From: Paenibacillus endoradicis
GTDB lineage: Bacteria > Bacillota > Bacilli > Paenibacillales > Paenibacillaceae
Direction of reading: 5' to 3'
Assembly: GCF_024721975.1 (NCBI RefSeq)
Contig: NZ_JANQBB010000005.1
Location: 186,001-250,000, forward strand
DNA length: 64,000 bases
This document shows, piece by piece, positions 53,091 to 62,405 of the stretch (position 1 is its first letter; each line of letters opens with the position of its first letter). The position numbers and the translations under genes were made by a program. Below the pieces are notes generated by a model that was not told the DNA's origin, searched no databases, and saw only the letters and a list, made by a program, of their open reading frames with translations.

Positions 53091-54386
53091 ATGAATGATG
53101 TTAATGGACATTATCCCTCAAATGGCAGAGTAATACTACATTTAGATATGAATGCTTTTTATTGCTCTGTACATGAGGCAGAAGAGCCTGAGATTTTTGC
53201 AGGCAAAGCTACAGCCGTTTCTGGGAGTGTTGAGAAGAGAAAAGGTATTATTGTTACCTGTTCATACGCAGCTAGAAAACTCGGCATTCGTACAGGGATG
53301 AATGTGCGGGAAGCACTACGTATTGATGCTAACCTTATCCTCATTACACCGAATTTCGATCTGTATCGTCGTTATTCCAAAGGGTTTATGTCTATAGCGA
53401 ATCAATATACACCGCTTATTGAACAAGTCTCGATTGATGAATGTTATCTTGATATTACTGGATCCAAACTATTCGGCACCCCACTTCATATAGCTGAAAC
53501 AATTCAAAAGCGAATTAAGCAAGAATGGAATCTTCCTTGTTCAATTGGTGTAGCTCCGAATAAGTTATTAGCTAAGATGGCATCAGATATGAAGAAGCCC
53601 AATGGTATTACTGTGTTACGTCGAAGAGATGTGCCAAATATATTATGGGAGAAGCCTTGTGTTGAATTATTCGGAATTGGTCAGAAAACAGCAGAGAAGT
53701 TGAAAAAACTTCATATTCATACCATAGGTGAGCTTGCTCGCACAGAGGAATCATTATTACTTAAGTCTTTTGGTGTGATGGGTGCATGGATGAAGGACGC
53801 TGCTAATGGTATAGATAATAATGAAGTGAAATCGGAACGGGAAGTTAATAAGTCGATCGGGCATACGACAACATTACCAGCAGATTTGACGAATAGCGAA
53901 GACATTAATCGCGTATTACTAAACTTAGCAGATCAGACATCAAGAAGGTTACGGCATCAAGGTCTTGTAGCAGGAACAGTACAAATAACGATAAGAAAGC
54001 CTGATATGACGACGATTACTCGTTCGTATACAATGGACACTCCAACTCATAATATGGAAGAAATTCATAAGCAAGCGCAACGATTGTTCGCACAGCATTG
54101 GCGATATGGTGATCCTGTGAGATTGTTAGGGATTACGTTGCAAAATTTACAACCATTACAATCTTCTGCTATACAACTAGATTTGTTTAGTTATAATGAA
54201 GAGCCGAAGAAGGAAGCACTCACGAAAGTAATGGACAAATTGCGTGATAAATTCGGAGAAAGTGCGGTGTTGACTGCGGGGATGTTAAGTGATGATCCTT
54301 CTAGTCTAATTCGAGACAAAAAAATCCGTGGAACATCATTGCAAAAGCTTGAAAAAGATTATGAAGATCGAGATAAAAGTAAGTAA
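53091..54386 (+). CDS. dinB: DNA polymerase IV (Y family)
   Basis: 431 residues. Catalytic acids in HLDMNAFYCSVHEAEEP and SIDECYLDIT; thumb helices ELFGIGQKTAEKLKKL; little finger; and a C-terminal clamp-binding motif QLDLF near residue 365, with a further 60-residue tail. It does translesion synthesis. The ATG follows GGTGGTGG, a weak site. No LexA box was recognised upstream. Confidence 0.93.
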   Translation: MNDVNGHYPSNGRVILHLDMNAFYCSVHEAEEPEIFAGKATAVSGSVEKRKGIIVTCSYAARKLGIRTGMNVREALRIDANLILITPNFDLYRRYSKGFMSIANQYTPLIEQVSIDECYLDITGSKLFGTPLHIAETIQKRIKQEWNLPCSIGVAPNKLLAKMASDMKKPNGITVLRRRDVPNILWEKPCVELFGIGQKTAEKLKKLHIHTIGELARTEESLLLKSFGVMGAWMKDAANGIDNNEVKSEREVNKSIGHTTTLPADLTNSEDINRVLLNLADQTSRRLRHQGLVAGTVQITIRKPDMTTITRSYTMDTPTHNMEEIHKQAQRLFAQHWRYGDPVRLLGITLQNLQPLQSSAIQLDLFSYNEEPKKEALTKVMDKLRDKFGESAVLTAGMLSDDPSSLIRDKKIRGTSLQKLEKDYEDRDKSK

Positions 54387-54468
54387 GCATATAAAATATT
54401 TTTGTGGTATAATATTTTTTGGTATATATACAGCATGATTTTATTTTTGCTTTCTGTGATAGAACTAG

Positions 54469-54717
<249 letters not shown>

Positions 54718-54732
54718 TTGTATAGCGTAAAA

Positions 54733-54767
54733 CAACAGCCCTACTTCATTCTCGAAGTAGGGCTGTT
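54733..54767. terminator. Bidirectional terminator-like hairpin
   Basis: AACAGCCCTACTTC pairs perfectly with GAAGTAGGGCTGTT over 7 bases, between fer and a small minus-strand gene. T runs are poor on the plus strand and better on the minus strand. Confidence 0.75.
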
Positions 54768-54788
54768 CGTATGTATACATATTATTAA

Positions 54789-54935
54789 TTATGAGAACAC
54801 AATAAGCAAAGTAGCAATGACGACAACGATGGCAACTGCAACGCCAATTACCCAATATAGAGCTTTTTTGTTTACCTCTTCTTTTGGTTTAACTTTCATA
54901 GTTGCTGGTTTTCGTTTAGGTGCGCTCATACTCAT
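54789..54935 (-). CDS. Small single-pass membrane protein (48 aa)
   Basis: Starts at ATG after GAAGGGTTG. A basic N-terminus (SAPKRKPATMKVKPKEEVNKK) leads to one strong helix ALYWVIGVAVAIVVVIATLL at the C-terminus: a tail-anchored or signal-anchored peptide. No family is recognised. It is convergent with fer across a shared hairpin, and its reading frame is clean. Confidence 0.6.
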   Translation of the reverse strand: MSMSAPKRKPATMKVKPKEEVNKKALYWVIGVAVAIVVVIATLLIVFS

Positions 54936-55227
54936 TCAACCCTTCTATATCTTTTTTTGTCCACAATAGAATTTAATAATGTCTGAGCGTAGCGCTAGAC
55001 AAATTCTATTTGGCGATAAAAGCAACCATATAAATGTGGTCACTCATCCTTGAATTACCTCGGGTAGAGGTTTCTCAATGCTTGTATGTCCATTGTAATG
55101 CTTTTATGTTGGACTGGCAACATGATAGCGTCATCATTGTGTCAATCCAGTTAAGAATACTTTCTTTTTTGTACTAAAAAGGATACAATTATTGTTATAG
55201 CAGTGATACTGAAACGGAGTGGACTAG

Positions 55228-56325
55228 ATGTTATATAGTAAAGTATTAAAACCTTTTTTCTTTAAGATGGATCCTGAAAAGGCTCACCATCTTGTAATAG
55301 ATGGACTTGCAATGGGTAGTAAAGTGCCAGGAACACTTGCCATTATGAACGGAATGTACGGTGTAAAACCTTCACCTGAATTGAAATCGAATGTTTTAGG
55401 TTTAACGTTTGAACATCCAGTCGGGCTAGCCGCTGGTTTAGATAAAAATGGTGTATCAACTGATGGTTTATCTAATATTGGATTCTCATTTGCTGAAGTA
55501 GGGACGGTTACTCCAAAAGCTCAATCTGGAAATGATCAACCCCGTTTGTTCCGTTTGCCTCCAGATGAGGCGCTTATTAATCGTATGGGTTTCAATAATG
55601 AAGGTTCTGAAGCGATGTCAAAATCACTTCAACGTCGTAAACAACATAAGATGCCGATAGCTGTGAATATTGGTAAAAATAAAGTTACAGCCAATGAATT
55701 AGCACATGAAGACTATTGTTCTTGTATTAGAACTTTATATGATGATGGAGATTTCTTTGTCGTAAATATTAGTTCACCTAACACACAAGGGCTTAGAGAA
55801 TTACAACATGGTAATGAATTACATAACTTATTAGTTCATGTATGTGAAGAAATGGATATTCAGGCTCGTAAACGTAAAGCACCTGCCAAACCGATTTTCG
55901 TGAAGATTGCACCAGATATGTCAGATGAGCAATTAGAACATACCGTTGCTACGATCCAGAATAGTCAAATTTCTGGTATTATTGCTACGAATACAACATT
56001 ATCTCGCGAAGGACTTACTCATCAGAATCAAGGGGAAACTGGTGGTTTAAGTGGAGTGCCTGTGCGTGATCGGTCAACTGAAGTTATCCGTAAAGTGTAT
56101 CAGTTAACTAATGGAAATGTCCCAATTATTGGATCAGGAGGAATCTTTACTGCTCAAGATGCATACGATAAGATTCGTGCTGGTGCTTCATTAGTAGAAA
56201 TATATACGGCTTTGATATATAAAGGGCCAGAAGTATTACGAGAGCTAACAGATGGTTTGAAAGAATGCTTACGTAGAGACGGCTTTAGCAACATCGTCGA
56301 AGCAATTGGTGCAGATCATAGATAA
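55228..56325 (+). CDS. pyrD: Quinone-dependent dihydroorotate dehydrogenase (class 2)
   Basis: 365 residues. Oxidises dihydroorotate to orotate with FMN and passes electrons to menaquinone. Signatures of class 2: the N-terminal membrane-associating helices (LKPFFFKMDPEKAHHL), VGLAAGLDKNG, RLFRLPPDEALINRMGF, NISSPNTQGLRELQ with the catalytic Ser, and IIGSGGIFT. Most Bacillus use class 1B (pyrDII plus pyrK) in the pyr operon; here the gene stands outside it. It is followed 16 bases later by a small alarmone synthetase gene. Confidence 0.93.
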   Translation: MLYSKVLKPFFFKMDPEKAHHLVIDGLAMGSKVPGTLAIMNGMYGVKPSPELKSNVLGLTFEHPVGLAAGLDKNGVSTDGLSNIGFSFAEVGTVTPKAQSGNDQPRLFRLPPDEALINRMGFNNEGSEAMSKSLQRRKQHKMPIAVNIGKNKVTANELAHEDYCSCIRTLYDDGDFFVVNISSPNTQGLRELQHGNELHNLLVHVCEEMDIQARKRKAPAKPIFVKIAPDMSDEQLEHTVATIQNSQISGIIATNTTLSREGLTHQNQGETGGLSGVPVRDRSTEVIRKVYQLTNGNVPIIGSGGIFTAQDAYDKIRAGASLVEIYTALIYKGPEVLRELTDGLKECLRRDGFSNIVEAIGADHR

Positions 56326-56341
56326 AACAGGAGGCGGCCAA

Positions 56342-57145
56342 ATGGACGGCAGAGATTGGAGCCTATTTCTGCAGCCGTACGAGCAAGCGGTTGAAGAGTT
56401 GAAAGTTAAACTAAAAACGATGCGATCCGAACTGAAAGCTAGAGAGGACTACACGCCAATTGAATTTGTTACGGGGCGTGTGAAAAGAATTTCTAGCATT
56501 CTTGATAAAGCAAAACGTCTGAATGTAAGTGAAGATCGGCTTCATCTTGGGATAGAAGATATAGCGGGAATACGTATTATGTGTCAGTTTGTAGATGATA
56601 TTTATCGAGTAGCATCACTGATTCGTACTCGCAAAGATTTGAAACTGGTGTATGAGAAAGATTATATCGCTAATTATAAGGAAAGTGGTTATCGCAGTTA
56701 TCATATGATTATTGAATACCCAGTGCAAACTGCAATGGGACATACTCTTATATTAGCAGAAATTCAAATACGTACATTAGCTATGAATTTTTGGGCGACA
56801 ATTGAGCATTCCTTGAATTATAAATATAAAAAAGCATTGCCAGAGGATGTTCAACAACGTCTTCAAAAAGCTGCAGAGGCTGCTTCTCAGTTAGATAATG
56901 AGATGACAAGTATTCGTAAAGAAATTTTGGATGCTCAGACCAGTTTTGAAGATAACTCGAACGTTGTGGCGTCAATACTGTGGGGTATTCAGAAATTATA
57001 TACTTTCCATCAAGTTCGCTTAGCTGCTCAATATCAAAATAAGTTCAATGAATATTTTGATATTGAAGATTACTGGGCATTGGAACAACTTTCACTAGAT
57101 CTTGCTGCAGAAGTCGCGAAAGCGAAAAAGAACCATAATTCATAA
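56342..57145 (+). CDS. Small alarmone synthetase (RelQ/YjbM-like (p)ppGpp synthetase)
   Basis: 267 residues. A RelA/SpoT synthetase domain without hydrolase: GRVKRISSILDKAKRL, IAGIRIMCQFVDDIY (ATP/GDP site), ESGYRSYHMIIEYPV, AEIQIRTLAMNFWATIEHSL. It makes (p)ppGpp under stress without the ribosome. It is about 55 residues longer than typical RelQ at the C-terminus (after about 215, VVASILWGIQKLYTFHQVR). AGGAGG precedes the ATG 8 bases upstream. A pyrimidine-synthesis gene lies directly in front, hinting at nucleotide-pool coupling. Confidence 0.9.
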   Translation: MDGRDWSLFLQPYEQAVEELKVKLKTMRSELKAREDYTPIEFVTGRVKRISSILDKAKRLNVSEDRLHLGIEDIAGIRIMCQFVDDIYRVASLIRTRKDLKLVYEKDYIANYKESGYRSYHMIIEYPVQTAMGHTLILAEIQIRTLAMNFWATIEHSLNYKYKKALPEDVQQRLQKAAEAASQLDNEMTSIRKEILDAQTSFEDNSNVVASILWGIQKLYTFHQVRLAAQYQNKFNEYFDIEDYWALEQLSLDLAAEVAKAKKNHNS

Positions 57146-57194
57146 TCTTTCCTGTTCGCTAACAATGCGAGCAGGATTTGCTATGTTGGATGTG

Positions 57195-57239
57195 AAAAAG
57201 CACCGCATTCGCCGTTATTGGCAGATGCGGTGCTTTTTT
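57195..57239 (+). terminator. Rho-independent terminator
   Basis: AAAAAGCACCGCAT pairs with ATGCGGTGCTTTTTT; it ends the pyrD/alarmone unit against the convergent PCYCGC gene. Confidence 0.9.
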
Positions 57240-57754
57240 CACTCTGGTTGCTTATATGCTTTTTCAATCGCTTGCTTAACTTCTTCTAATGAACTGCCCT
57301 TGTTCGACATTTCTATAACCATTTCCATCTCATGCTTACATACGCCACATGTTGTACTATGATCAGTCCATGTCACCGCTCCGTCATCTGCGGGATGTTC
57401 AGCCCAATAGCACCTCAGTAATGAATCATGCGCTTCATCTGTCTCCGTGCCCTCCATACAGCCACAATAGCAAGGGAGATCGCCCATCATATGCGCATGT
57501 TCTCCAACATGACTATATAACTCCGAAGTATGTTCAGTATGATTACTTAGAAAAGTAGGCAGTTCATCTGCTGAGGTAGTTGCTTCCCATGTTTCGGAAC
57601 CAACTGTATGAATATGTTCCTCTTTGTCCATACTGCAAGCAGCTAATAATGTAATTAGTGCGAAACCGATAAGAAATAGATACATGAATGAAGAGGAATT
57701 GCTCTCTTTAGATGGTGTTTGATCTGAATTTGTCGTTTGTTCATTAGTTTCCAT
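57239..57754 (-). CDS. PCYCGC-motif lipoprotein
   Basis: 171 residues. A 23-residue polar start, a hydrophobic helix ending in the lipobox LLAAC (Cys40), a His/Glu-rich stretch (EEHIHT, NHTEHTSELYSHVGEHAHMM), the PCYCGC motif (Cys95-97-99), Cys115 and TTCGVC (Cys136, Cys139). The family is named for the motif and is of unknown function; metal or thiol chemistry at the cell surface is likely. The membrane thioredoxin gene lies 12 bases upstream in the same operon. Confidence 0.85.
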   Translation of the reverse strand: METNEQTTNSDQTPSKESNSSSFMYLFLIGFALITLLAACSMDKEEHIHTVGSETWEATTSADELPTFLSNHTEHTSELYSHVGEHAHMMGDLPCYCGCMEGTETDEAHDSLLRCYWAEHPADDGAVTWTDHSTTCGVCKHEMEMVIEMSNKGSSLEEVKQAIEKAYKQPE

Positions 57755-57766
57755 TATAAATCCTCT

Positions 57767-58279
57767 TTACTTATTATATTTTTCAAAGAAAGTCCGGAAA
57801 TCGCTAAGTGTAGCTCCTTCTGGAGATCCCTCCGCCACGACACCGCCTACAAGACGCTCAACTTCAACGCCATCTTCGAAAGCGATTAGTGTTGGAGTAT
57901 ATTCTACGCCATATTTCGCTTGATATTTAGGGAACTCTAATAAGTTGAATTGTGGTAAGTCCATGCCTAATTCATTAACGATAGGCATAATCTCAGGTGT
58001 AGTTTGTTTGCAGTAGCTACAGCTAGCTGAGAACATATAGACAACAAAATCTTCTTTGTCCACTATCTTTTGATCTAGTTCTTCGGGTAAAATAATATTC
58101 TGGTAATTCGGATCGTTAAGTAATTCACGCGTTGCAGTATTTAATTCATTGGCAGGTTTATTGTATAATGGATTGTCCTTTTCTAGCTTACCCATTGCAA
58201 AAATTCCTACTAGTAATACAACAATAATTCCGATGTAGACCAATACCATGTTTGATTTCTTTTTCTTTTTAGTATTCAC
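57767..58279 (-). CDS. Membrane-anchored thioredoxin-like protein
   Basis: 170 residues. One N-terminal helix (about 12-29) after a Lys-rich start, a 40-residue linker and a thioredoxin fold with the active site FSASCSYCKQTTP (Cys87, Cys90) and a cis-Pro in EYTPTLIAF. GTG start 10 bases after GGAGGG. It is the first gene of a two-gene unit with the PCYCGC lipoprotein, whose cysteines it may reduce. Confidence 0.85.
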   Translation of the reverse strand: MNTKKKKKSNMVLVYIGIIVVLLVGIFAMGKLEKDNPLYNKPANELNTATRELLNDPNYQNIILPEELDQKIVDKEDFVVYMFSASCSYCKQTTPEIMPIVNELGMDLPQFNLLEFPKYQAKYGVEYTPTLIAFEDGVEVERLVGGVVAEGSPEGATLSDFRTFFEKYNK

Positions 58280-58402
58280 GTAATAATTCCCTCCAACTTT
58301 TTTTCAAGTACATGTAAGTATTATTGTTACTTACTTACTTTTTTATATTATACACGATTTTATACGTAGATGAAATATTTCTAAACTATTGGAGGCAACT
58401 GC

Positions 58403-59998
58403 ATGAGTGTCACTCTTCCCGCGTCTTTCCTAGAAAAGATGAAGTTTTTACTAGACGATGAATATGACAATTTTATGTCATCGTACGATGAACAACGTTA
58501 TTATGGCCTTCGAGTTAATGAACTGAAAGTAAGTCATGAACAATGGCTTGGTCTCACTCCTTTTCAAGAACATCTTGAGCCGATCCTATGGACAGATAAC
58601 GCTTTTTATTATGAAGAGCAAGATCGTCCGGGAAAACATCCTCATTACCACGCGGGTATGTATTATATTCAAGAACCGAGCGCAATGGTGCCTGTAGAAC
58701 TTCTTGATGTACAACCTGGTCAACGTGTCCTAGATCTCTGCGCAGCACCTGGTGGAAAATCTACGCAAATAGCAAGTAAGCTTCAAGGACAAGGAATTAT
58801 AGTAAGTAATGATATTGCCACAGAACGAACGAAAGTATTGGCTAAAAATATTGAATTAGCAGGAGTTCGAAATGCGGTTGTAATGAATGAGCACCCTAGT
58901 CAGATCGCGACGAAATTTCCACAATGGTTTGATCGTGTATTGATCGATGCCCCTTGCTCTGGTGAAGGAATGTTCCGCAAAAACGAAAGTATGATTGAAG
59001 AGTGGGGAAATTTCTCAGTTGATCGATGTAGTAGTATGCAACGAGAAATATTAGACGATGTAGCCAAGATGGTTGCTCCCGGAGGTCAAATCGTCTACTC
59101 AACCTGTACATTTTCTCCAGAAGAGAATGAGGAGCAAATTGCGAGATTTCTCACAAGACAGCCCGATTTTACAGTAGTACAAGTTGAAGACAATTGGGGT
59201 TGGGCTCATGGGAAACATCAATGGGTAAGTAGTGAAGTATCGGAGCAACTAAGTCAAGAGCAATTACATTCTATCGATGGGACAATACGTCTATGGCCAC
59301 ATCGCATGAAGGGCGAAGGTCATTATGTTGCTGTTCTTAAACGTGATGGTATAGCTAGAGATATTACAGAAACTTCATTAAATAGTGAAATTAATCGTCA
59401 TATTATGTGGCGAGATATAGATAATACAGTAACAAAACGTGATAAGCATGAATCAAAATCTATAAAAAATGGTTACCGGGATCGTCCATCCAATAAAGAA
59501 AAAGATAAGAAGAAACAAAATCTTAATTATGGAAAATCATTAAAAGCAGAGGCTACACCTGATGAGATATGGAACATATTTGCTCAGGAACAGGTAGCAA
59601 TTGTTCCTGAATTGAATTATGAAGCCGTATGTTACGGAAATCGTGTATACTTACAACCAGAGGGTATGCCTTCATTAGCGGGCTTAAAAGTCGTGCGCGC
59701 AGGTTGGTATATCGGAGAATTGAAAAACGGAAAGTTCATACCTTCTCATCCCTTAGCGATGGGTATCAGGCAGGATGAAGCGATTAGAAGTATTAATTTT
59801 ACAAGTACTGATGATTTGCTACAACGTTATCTAAAAGGCGAAACTATCTTTATACAATCAGATCAACTGATAATAAAGGATGGGGCTAAACAGAATGGTT
59901 ACGTATTAATTTGTGTAGACCACTGTCCTGTAGGTTTTGGTAAAAATGTAGATGGTATGATCAAAAATGAACTTCCAGCGGGATGGAGACTGATATAG
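58403..59998 (+). CDS. RsmF-like rRNA m5C methyltransferase (NOL1/NOP2/Sun family)
   Basis: 531 residues. Catalytic motifs: VLDLCAAPGGKSTQIA, RVLIDAPCSGEGMF (release Cys) and IVYSTCTFSPEENE (catalytic Cys). The first 100 residues are an RNA-binding N-terminus; after a basic, low-complexity linker (about 350-385) follows a PUA-like C-terminal domain, as in E. coli RsmF/YebU. It methylates a cytosine of rRNA; the exact site is inferred. Its stop overlaps the start of the next gene in TAGTG. Confidence 0.88.
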   Translation: MSVTLPASFLEKMKFLLDDEYDNFMSSYDEQRYYGLRVNELKVSHEQWLGLTPFQEHLEPILWTDNAFYYEEQDRPGKHPHYHAGMYYIQEPSAMVPVELLDVQPGQRVLDLCAAPGGKSTQIASKLQGQGIIVSNDIATERTKVLAKNIELAGVRNAVVMNEHPSQIATKFPQWFDRVLIDAPCSGEGMFRKNESMIEEWGNFSVDRCSSMQREILDDVAKMVAPGGQIVYSTCTFSPEENEEQIARFLTRQPDFTVVQVEDNWGWAHGKHQWVSSEVSEQLSQEQLHSIDGTIRLWPHRMKGEGHYVAVLKRDGIARDITETSLNSEINRHIMWRDIDNTVTKRDKHESKSIKNGYRDRPSNKEKDKKKQNLNYGKSLKAEATPDEIWNIFAQEQVAIVPELNYEAVCYGNRVYLQPEGMPSLAGLKVVRAGWYIGELKNGKFIPSHPLAMGIRQDEAIRSINFTSTDDLLQRYLKGETIFIQSDQLIIKDGAKQNGYVLICVDHCPVGFGKNVDGMIKNELPAGWRLI

Positions 59999-60750
59999 TG
60001 TTAGAAAAACTAAGAATAGACAAGCTACTTTCTCATGCGGGCTACGGTACGCGTAGTGAAATTAAAAAAGCAGTAAAAGCAGGTCGTGTATTCATTGATG
60101 GTGTAAAAGTTAAAGATAGTGGAATTATAGTACAACCAAATATCCAAATTATCACATTTGATGAGGAGCAAGTACATTATAAGTCTACCATTTACCTTAT
60201 GTTGAACAAGCCTCAAGGTGTTATCTCTGCTACAGAGGATGGTCGCGAGCGTACAGTGATCGATCTACTTTCAGATGAAGATAATTTGTTAAGTCCCTTT
60301 CCGGTAGGACGCTTGGATAAAGATACTACGGGATTATTATTACTTACTAATGATGGTCAGCTTGCCCATGAACTTCTGTCTCCGAAAAAACATGTAGATA
60401 AAACTTATGAAGCATTAGTGCTTGGAGAAGTTAATGAATCGGATAAGATCGCTTTCGAGCAAGGTGTAACACTAGATGATGGTTACGTTACAAAGCCAGC
60501 ACATCTGGTGATCTTCGAGGGTTCACAGTCTGATGAGGGGCCATGTACTCGAATACAGCTTACGATTACAGAAGGGAAGTTTCATCAAGTGAAGCGTATG
60601 TTCCTTGCTGTAGGAAAGCAAGTTGTGACGTTAACACGGTTGAGTATGGGACCATTGCATCTAGATACAAACTTACCTTTGGGTAAATATCGTGAATTAA
60701 CGGATCATGAAGTTAAATTGCTTAAGCAACACCGAGGAACAGGAAAATAA
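59998..60750 (+). CDS. RsuA-family rRNA pseudouridine synthase
   Basis: About 250 residues. N-terminal S4 domain (LRIDKLLSHAGYGTRSEIKK), then the catalytic core with GRLDKDTTGLLLLTND (catalytic Asp) and KTYEALVLG, ITEGKFHQVKRM. It isomerises a uridine of rRNA (RsuA type, near the 16S m5C-region in function). GTG start lies 9 bases after GGAG and overlaps the upstream stop; an ATG 15 bases upstream is possible. Probably translated by coupling to the methyltransferase. Confidence 0.9.
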   Translation: MLEKLRIDKLLSHAGYGTRSEIKKAVKAGRVFIDGVKVKDSGIIVQPNIQIITFDEEQVHYKSTIYLMLNKPQGVISATEDGRERTVIDLLSDEDNLLSPFPVGRLDKDTTGLLLLTNDGQLAHELLSPKKHVDKTYEALVLGEVNESDKIAFEQGVTLDDGYVTKPAHLVIFEGSQSDEGPCTRIQLTITEGKFHQVKRMFLAVGKQVVTLTRLSMGPLHLDTNLPLGKYRELTDHEVKLLKQHRGTGK

Positions 60751-61132
60751 TATGGTTACAATTCCATAACTGACCTAATAGTCGAACATCAATCCTCTTA
60801 TGTAGATAAATCCATTCTTAATATGGAAATGTCTATTTAAGGGGTTTTTCTATATCCAAATAATGAAGCGATTTTTTTCTGTTTGTCCATTTCAATATTC
60901 CTCAGATCAACCTCGATTTACTAATTGCTTCGTTTACAGTAATCACATTTAAGTTCATCTATGTCATTATTTATGACTAACTTTTGAATACATACATAAA
61001 TGTTTTTAACTACATTAGCTCCTTCTATTTGACATAAATAACAAATTGGTCGATAATTATACGTGGTAATACTTAACAATTTAACCAAGATGTTTTACTA
61101 GTGTTCGAGTAATAGAAAGAAGGGCAATACAT
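60751..61132. other. Intergenic region
   Basis: 382 bases. No strong terminator for the pseudouridine synthase gene; a weak stem near 60800-60845. A minus-strand frame with paired cysteines (listed separately) lies in the middle. AT-rich, no other signal recognised. Confidence 0.5.
60921..61079 (-). CDS. Possible small cysteine-rich (zinc-ribbon-like) peptide
   Basis: 52 codons from TTG. Encodes RPICYLCQIEG (Cys13, Cys16), a Cys at 30 and DELKCDYCKRSN (Cys45, Cys48), so two CxxC pairs about 30 residues apart, as in zinc ribbons. No ribosome binding site is visible at the TTG, and composition elsewhere is ordinary. It could be an old gene fragment. The pattern makes chance less likely. Confidence 0.35.
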   Translation of the reverse strand: MLSITTYNYRPICYLCQIEGANVVKNIYVCIQKLVINNDIDELKCDYCKRSN

Positions 61133-62332
61133 ATGAATGCAAGTTTATTGAAAAAAAATAGTGCAATTCCTGAGCTTTCGATCGTGAGAGCTATAGCGAT
61201 CATTGGAGTATTATCCGTACATTCGACATCGGTTGCGGTAAGTACTGGGATGATAGATTCTAATCTATTCTTTCTATACAATTTCGCTAATATCTTTTTG
61301 AAGTTTGGTACTACAACCTTTATTTTCTTAAGTAGTTTTGTATTGTTTTACAATTATTTCTCAAGGCCGATTACGAAGGAATTATTGGTGAGTTTTTATA
61401 AGAAAAGATTACTCTATATCATTATTCCTTACCTTGTGTTCTCATTGTTCTATTTCTTCTTGAAATATTTCCTTGGCTCAACAGAACTTTCAATAGGTGA
61501 GTTGTTAAATAAGCTATGGGGTCAACTGATAACAGGAAAAGCACATGATCATTTGTATTTTGTCTATATTAGTATTCAATTTTATTTAATGTTTCCAATT
61601 TTTCTCTTCATATTTCAGAAGTTTCCCAAACTTACACATTGGCTAATCCCAATCGGGATAATTATACAATGGAGCTTCATTATTATTAATAAGTTTGGAC
61701 ATGATTATGGTCTTCCAGTTCCAGTACACAATAGAGGTAGCTGGTCATTAAGTTATTTCTCGTATTATTTTATGGGGGCTTATATCGGAATTTACTTTAA
61801 TGAGCTGAAACGATGGATTATCGTAGCGAAGGATAATGTTACGAAGAAGCGATTAACATTATGGATATCTACACTTTGTTTATGGTTAATTGCTGGATTG
61901 TATCACGTGCATATTTACTATCAAATCCGTCAAAATTCAGCTAAATATAATACAACATGGATGGATTTCGTATGGAACTTACATGCATTATTAACGGCAA
62001 TTGTATTGCTTCAACTTTCATTTATATTGTATCGCAAGTTACCAACCTTTATACGAGGCTTAGCTACTAGATTAGGTGAGTTATCATTCGGGATATACCT
62101 TTTCCATCCGTTCATTTTGATGTTCTATCGTAAATTCCCAGCTACATCAGGTAATATCTATCTTCATCATCTATGGTATCTAAATGGTTTCTTAGTAGCA
62201 TTAGTAGGATCATGGGTGTTCGTGACTTTATACGCAAGATTTGTTCCACAACCTTGGATTGTATTCGGTAACTTACCGAAGCGGAAGGCTAAGAAGACCC
62301 TAGTAGAGAAAGAACAAGGGGTTCAATTATAG
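61133..62332 (+). CDS. Acyltransferase family 3 membrane protein (OafA-like)
   Basis: 399 residues with about ten membrane helices. N-terminal SIVRAIAIIGVLSVHSTS with the His of the acyltransferase-3 motif, TFIFLSSFVLFYNY, YFMGAYIGIY, and a terminal FGIYLFHPFILMFYR. It moves acyl (often acetyl) groups to cell-surface or exported polymers. Its position before a polysaccharide deacetylase gene suggests action on the same glycan. The ATG follows GAAAGAAGGGC. Confidence 0.88.
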   Translation: MNASLLKKNSAIPELSIVRAIAIIGVLSVHSTSVAVSTGMIDSNLFFLYNFANIFLKFGTTTFIFLSSFVLFYNYFSRPITKELLVSFYKKRLLYIIIPYLVFSLFYFFLKYFLGSTELSIGELLNKLWGQLITGKAHDHLYFVYISIQFYLMFPIFLFIFQKFPKLTHWLIPIGIIIQWSFIIINKFGHDYGLPVPVHNRGSWSLSYFSYYFMGAYIGIYFNELKRWIIVAKDNVTKKRLTLWISTLCLWLIAGLYHVHIYYQIRQNSAKYNTTWMDFVWNLHALLTAIVLLQLSFILYRKLPTFIRGLATRLGELSFGIYLFHPFILMFYRKFPATSGNIYLHHLWYLNGFLVALVGSWVFVTLYARFVPQPWIVFGNLPKRKAKKTLVEKEQGVQL

Positions 62333-62362
62333 AAGTAGAGGAAGTTCTGAAAGCCCGGTTTG
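62333..62362. repeat. Short remnant of the dispersed repeat
   Basis: AGTAGAGGAAGTTCTGAAAG followed by CCCGGTTTGATAG matches the first 30 bases of the repeat unit. It lies between the acyltransferase and deacetylase genes. Confidence 0.5.
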
Positions 62363-62405
62363 ATAGGTACCAAAATTTTCAATAAGGAATATGGAGTGAA
62401 TGACA

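Noticed and set aside
60790..60850. Terminator for the pseudouridine synthase gene
   Set aside because: Only short interrupted pairing and a mixed T run; not convincing.
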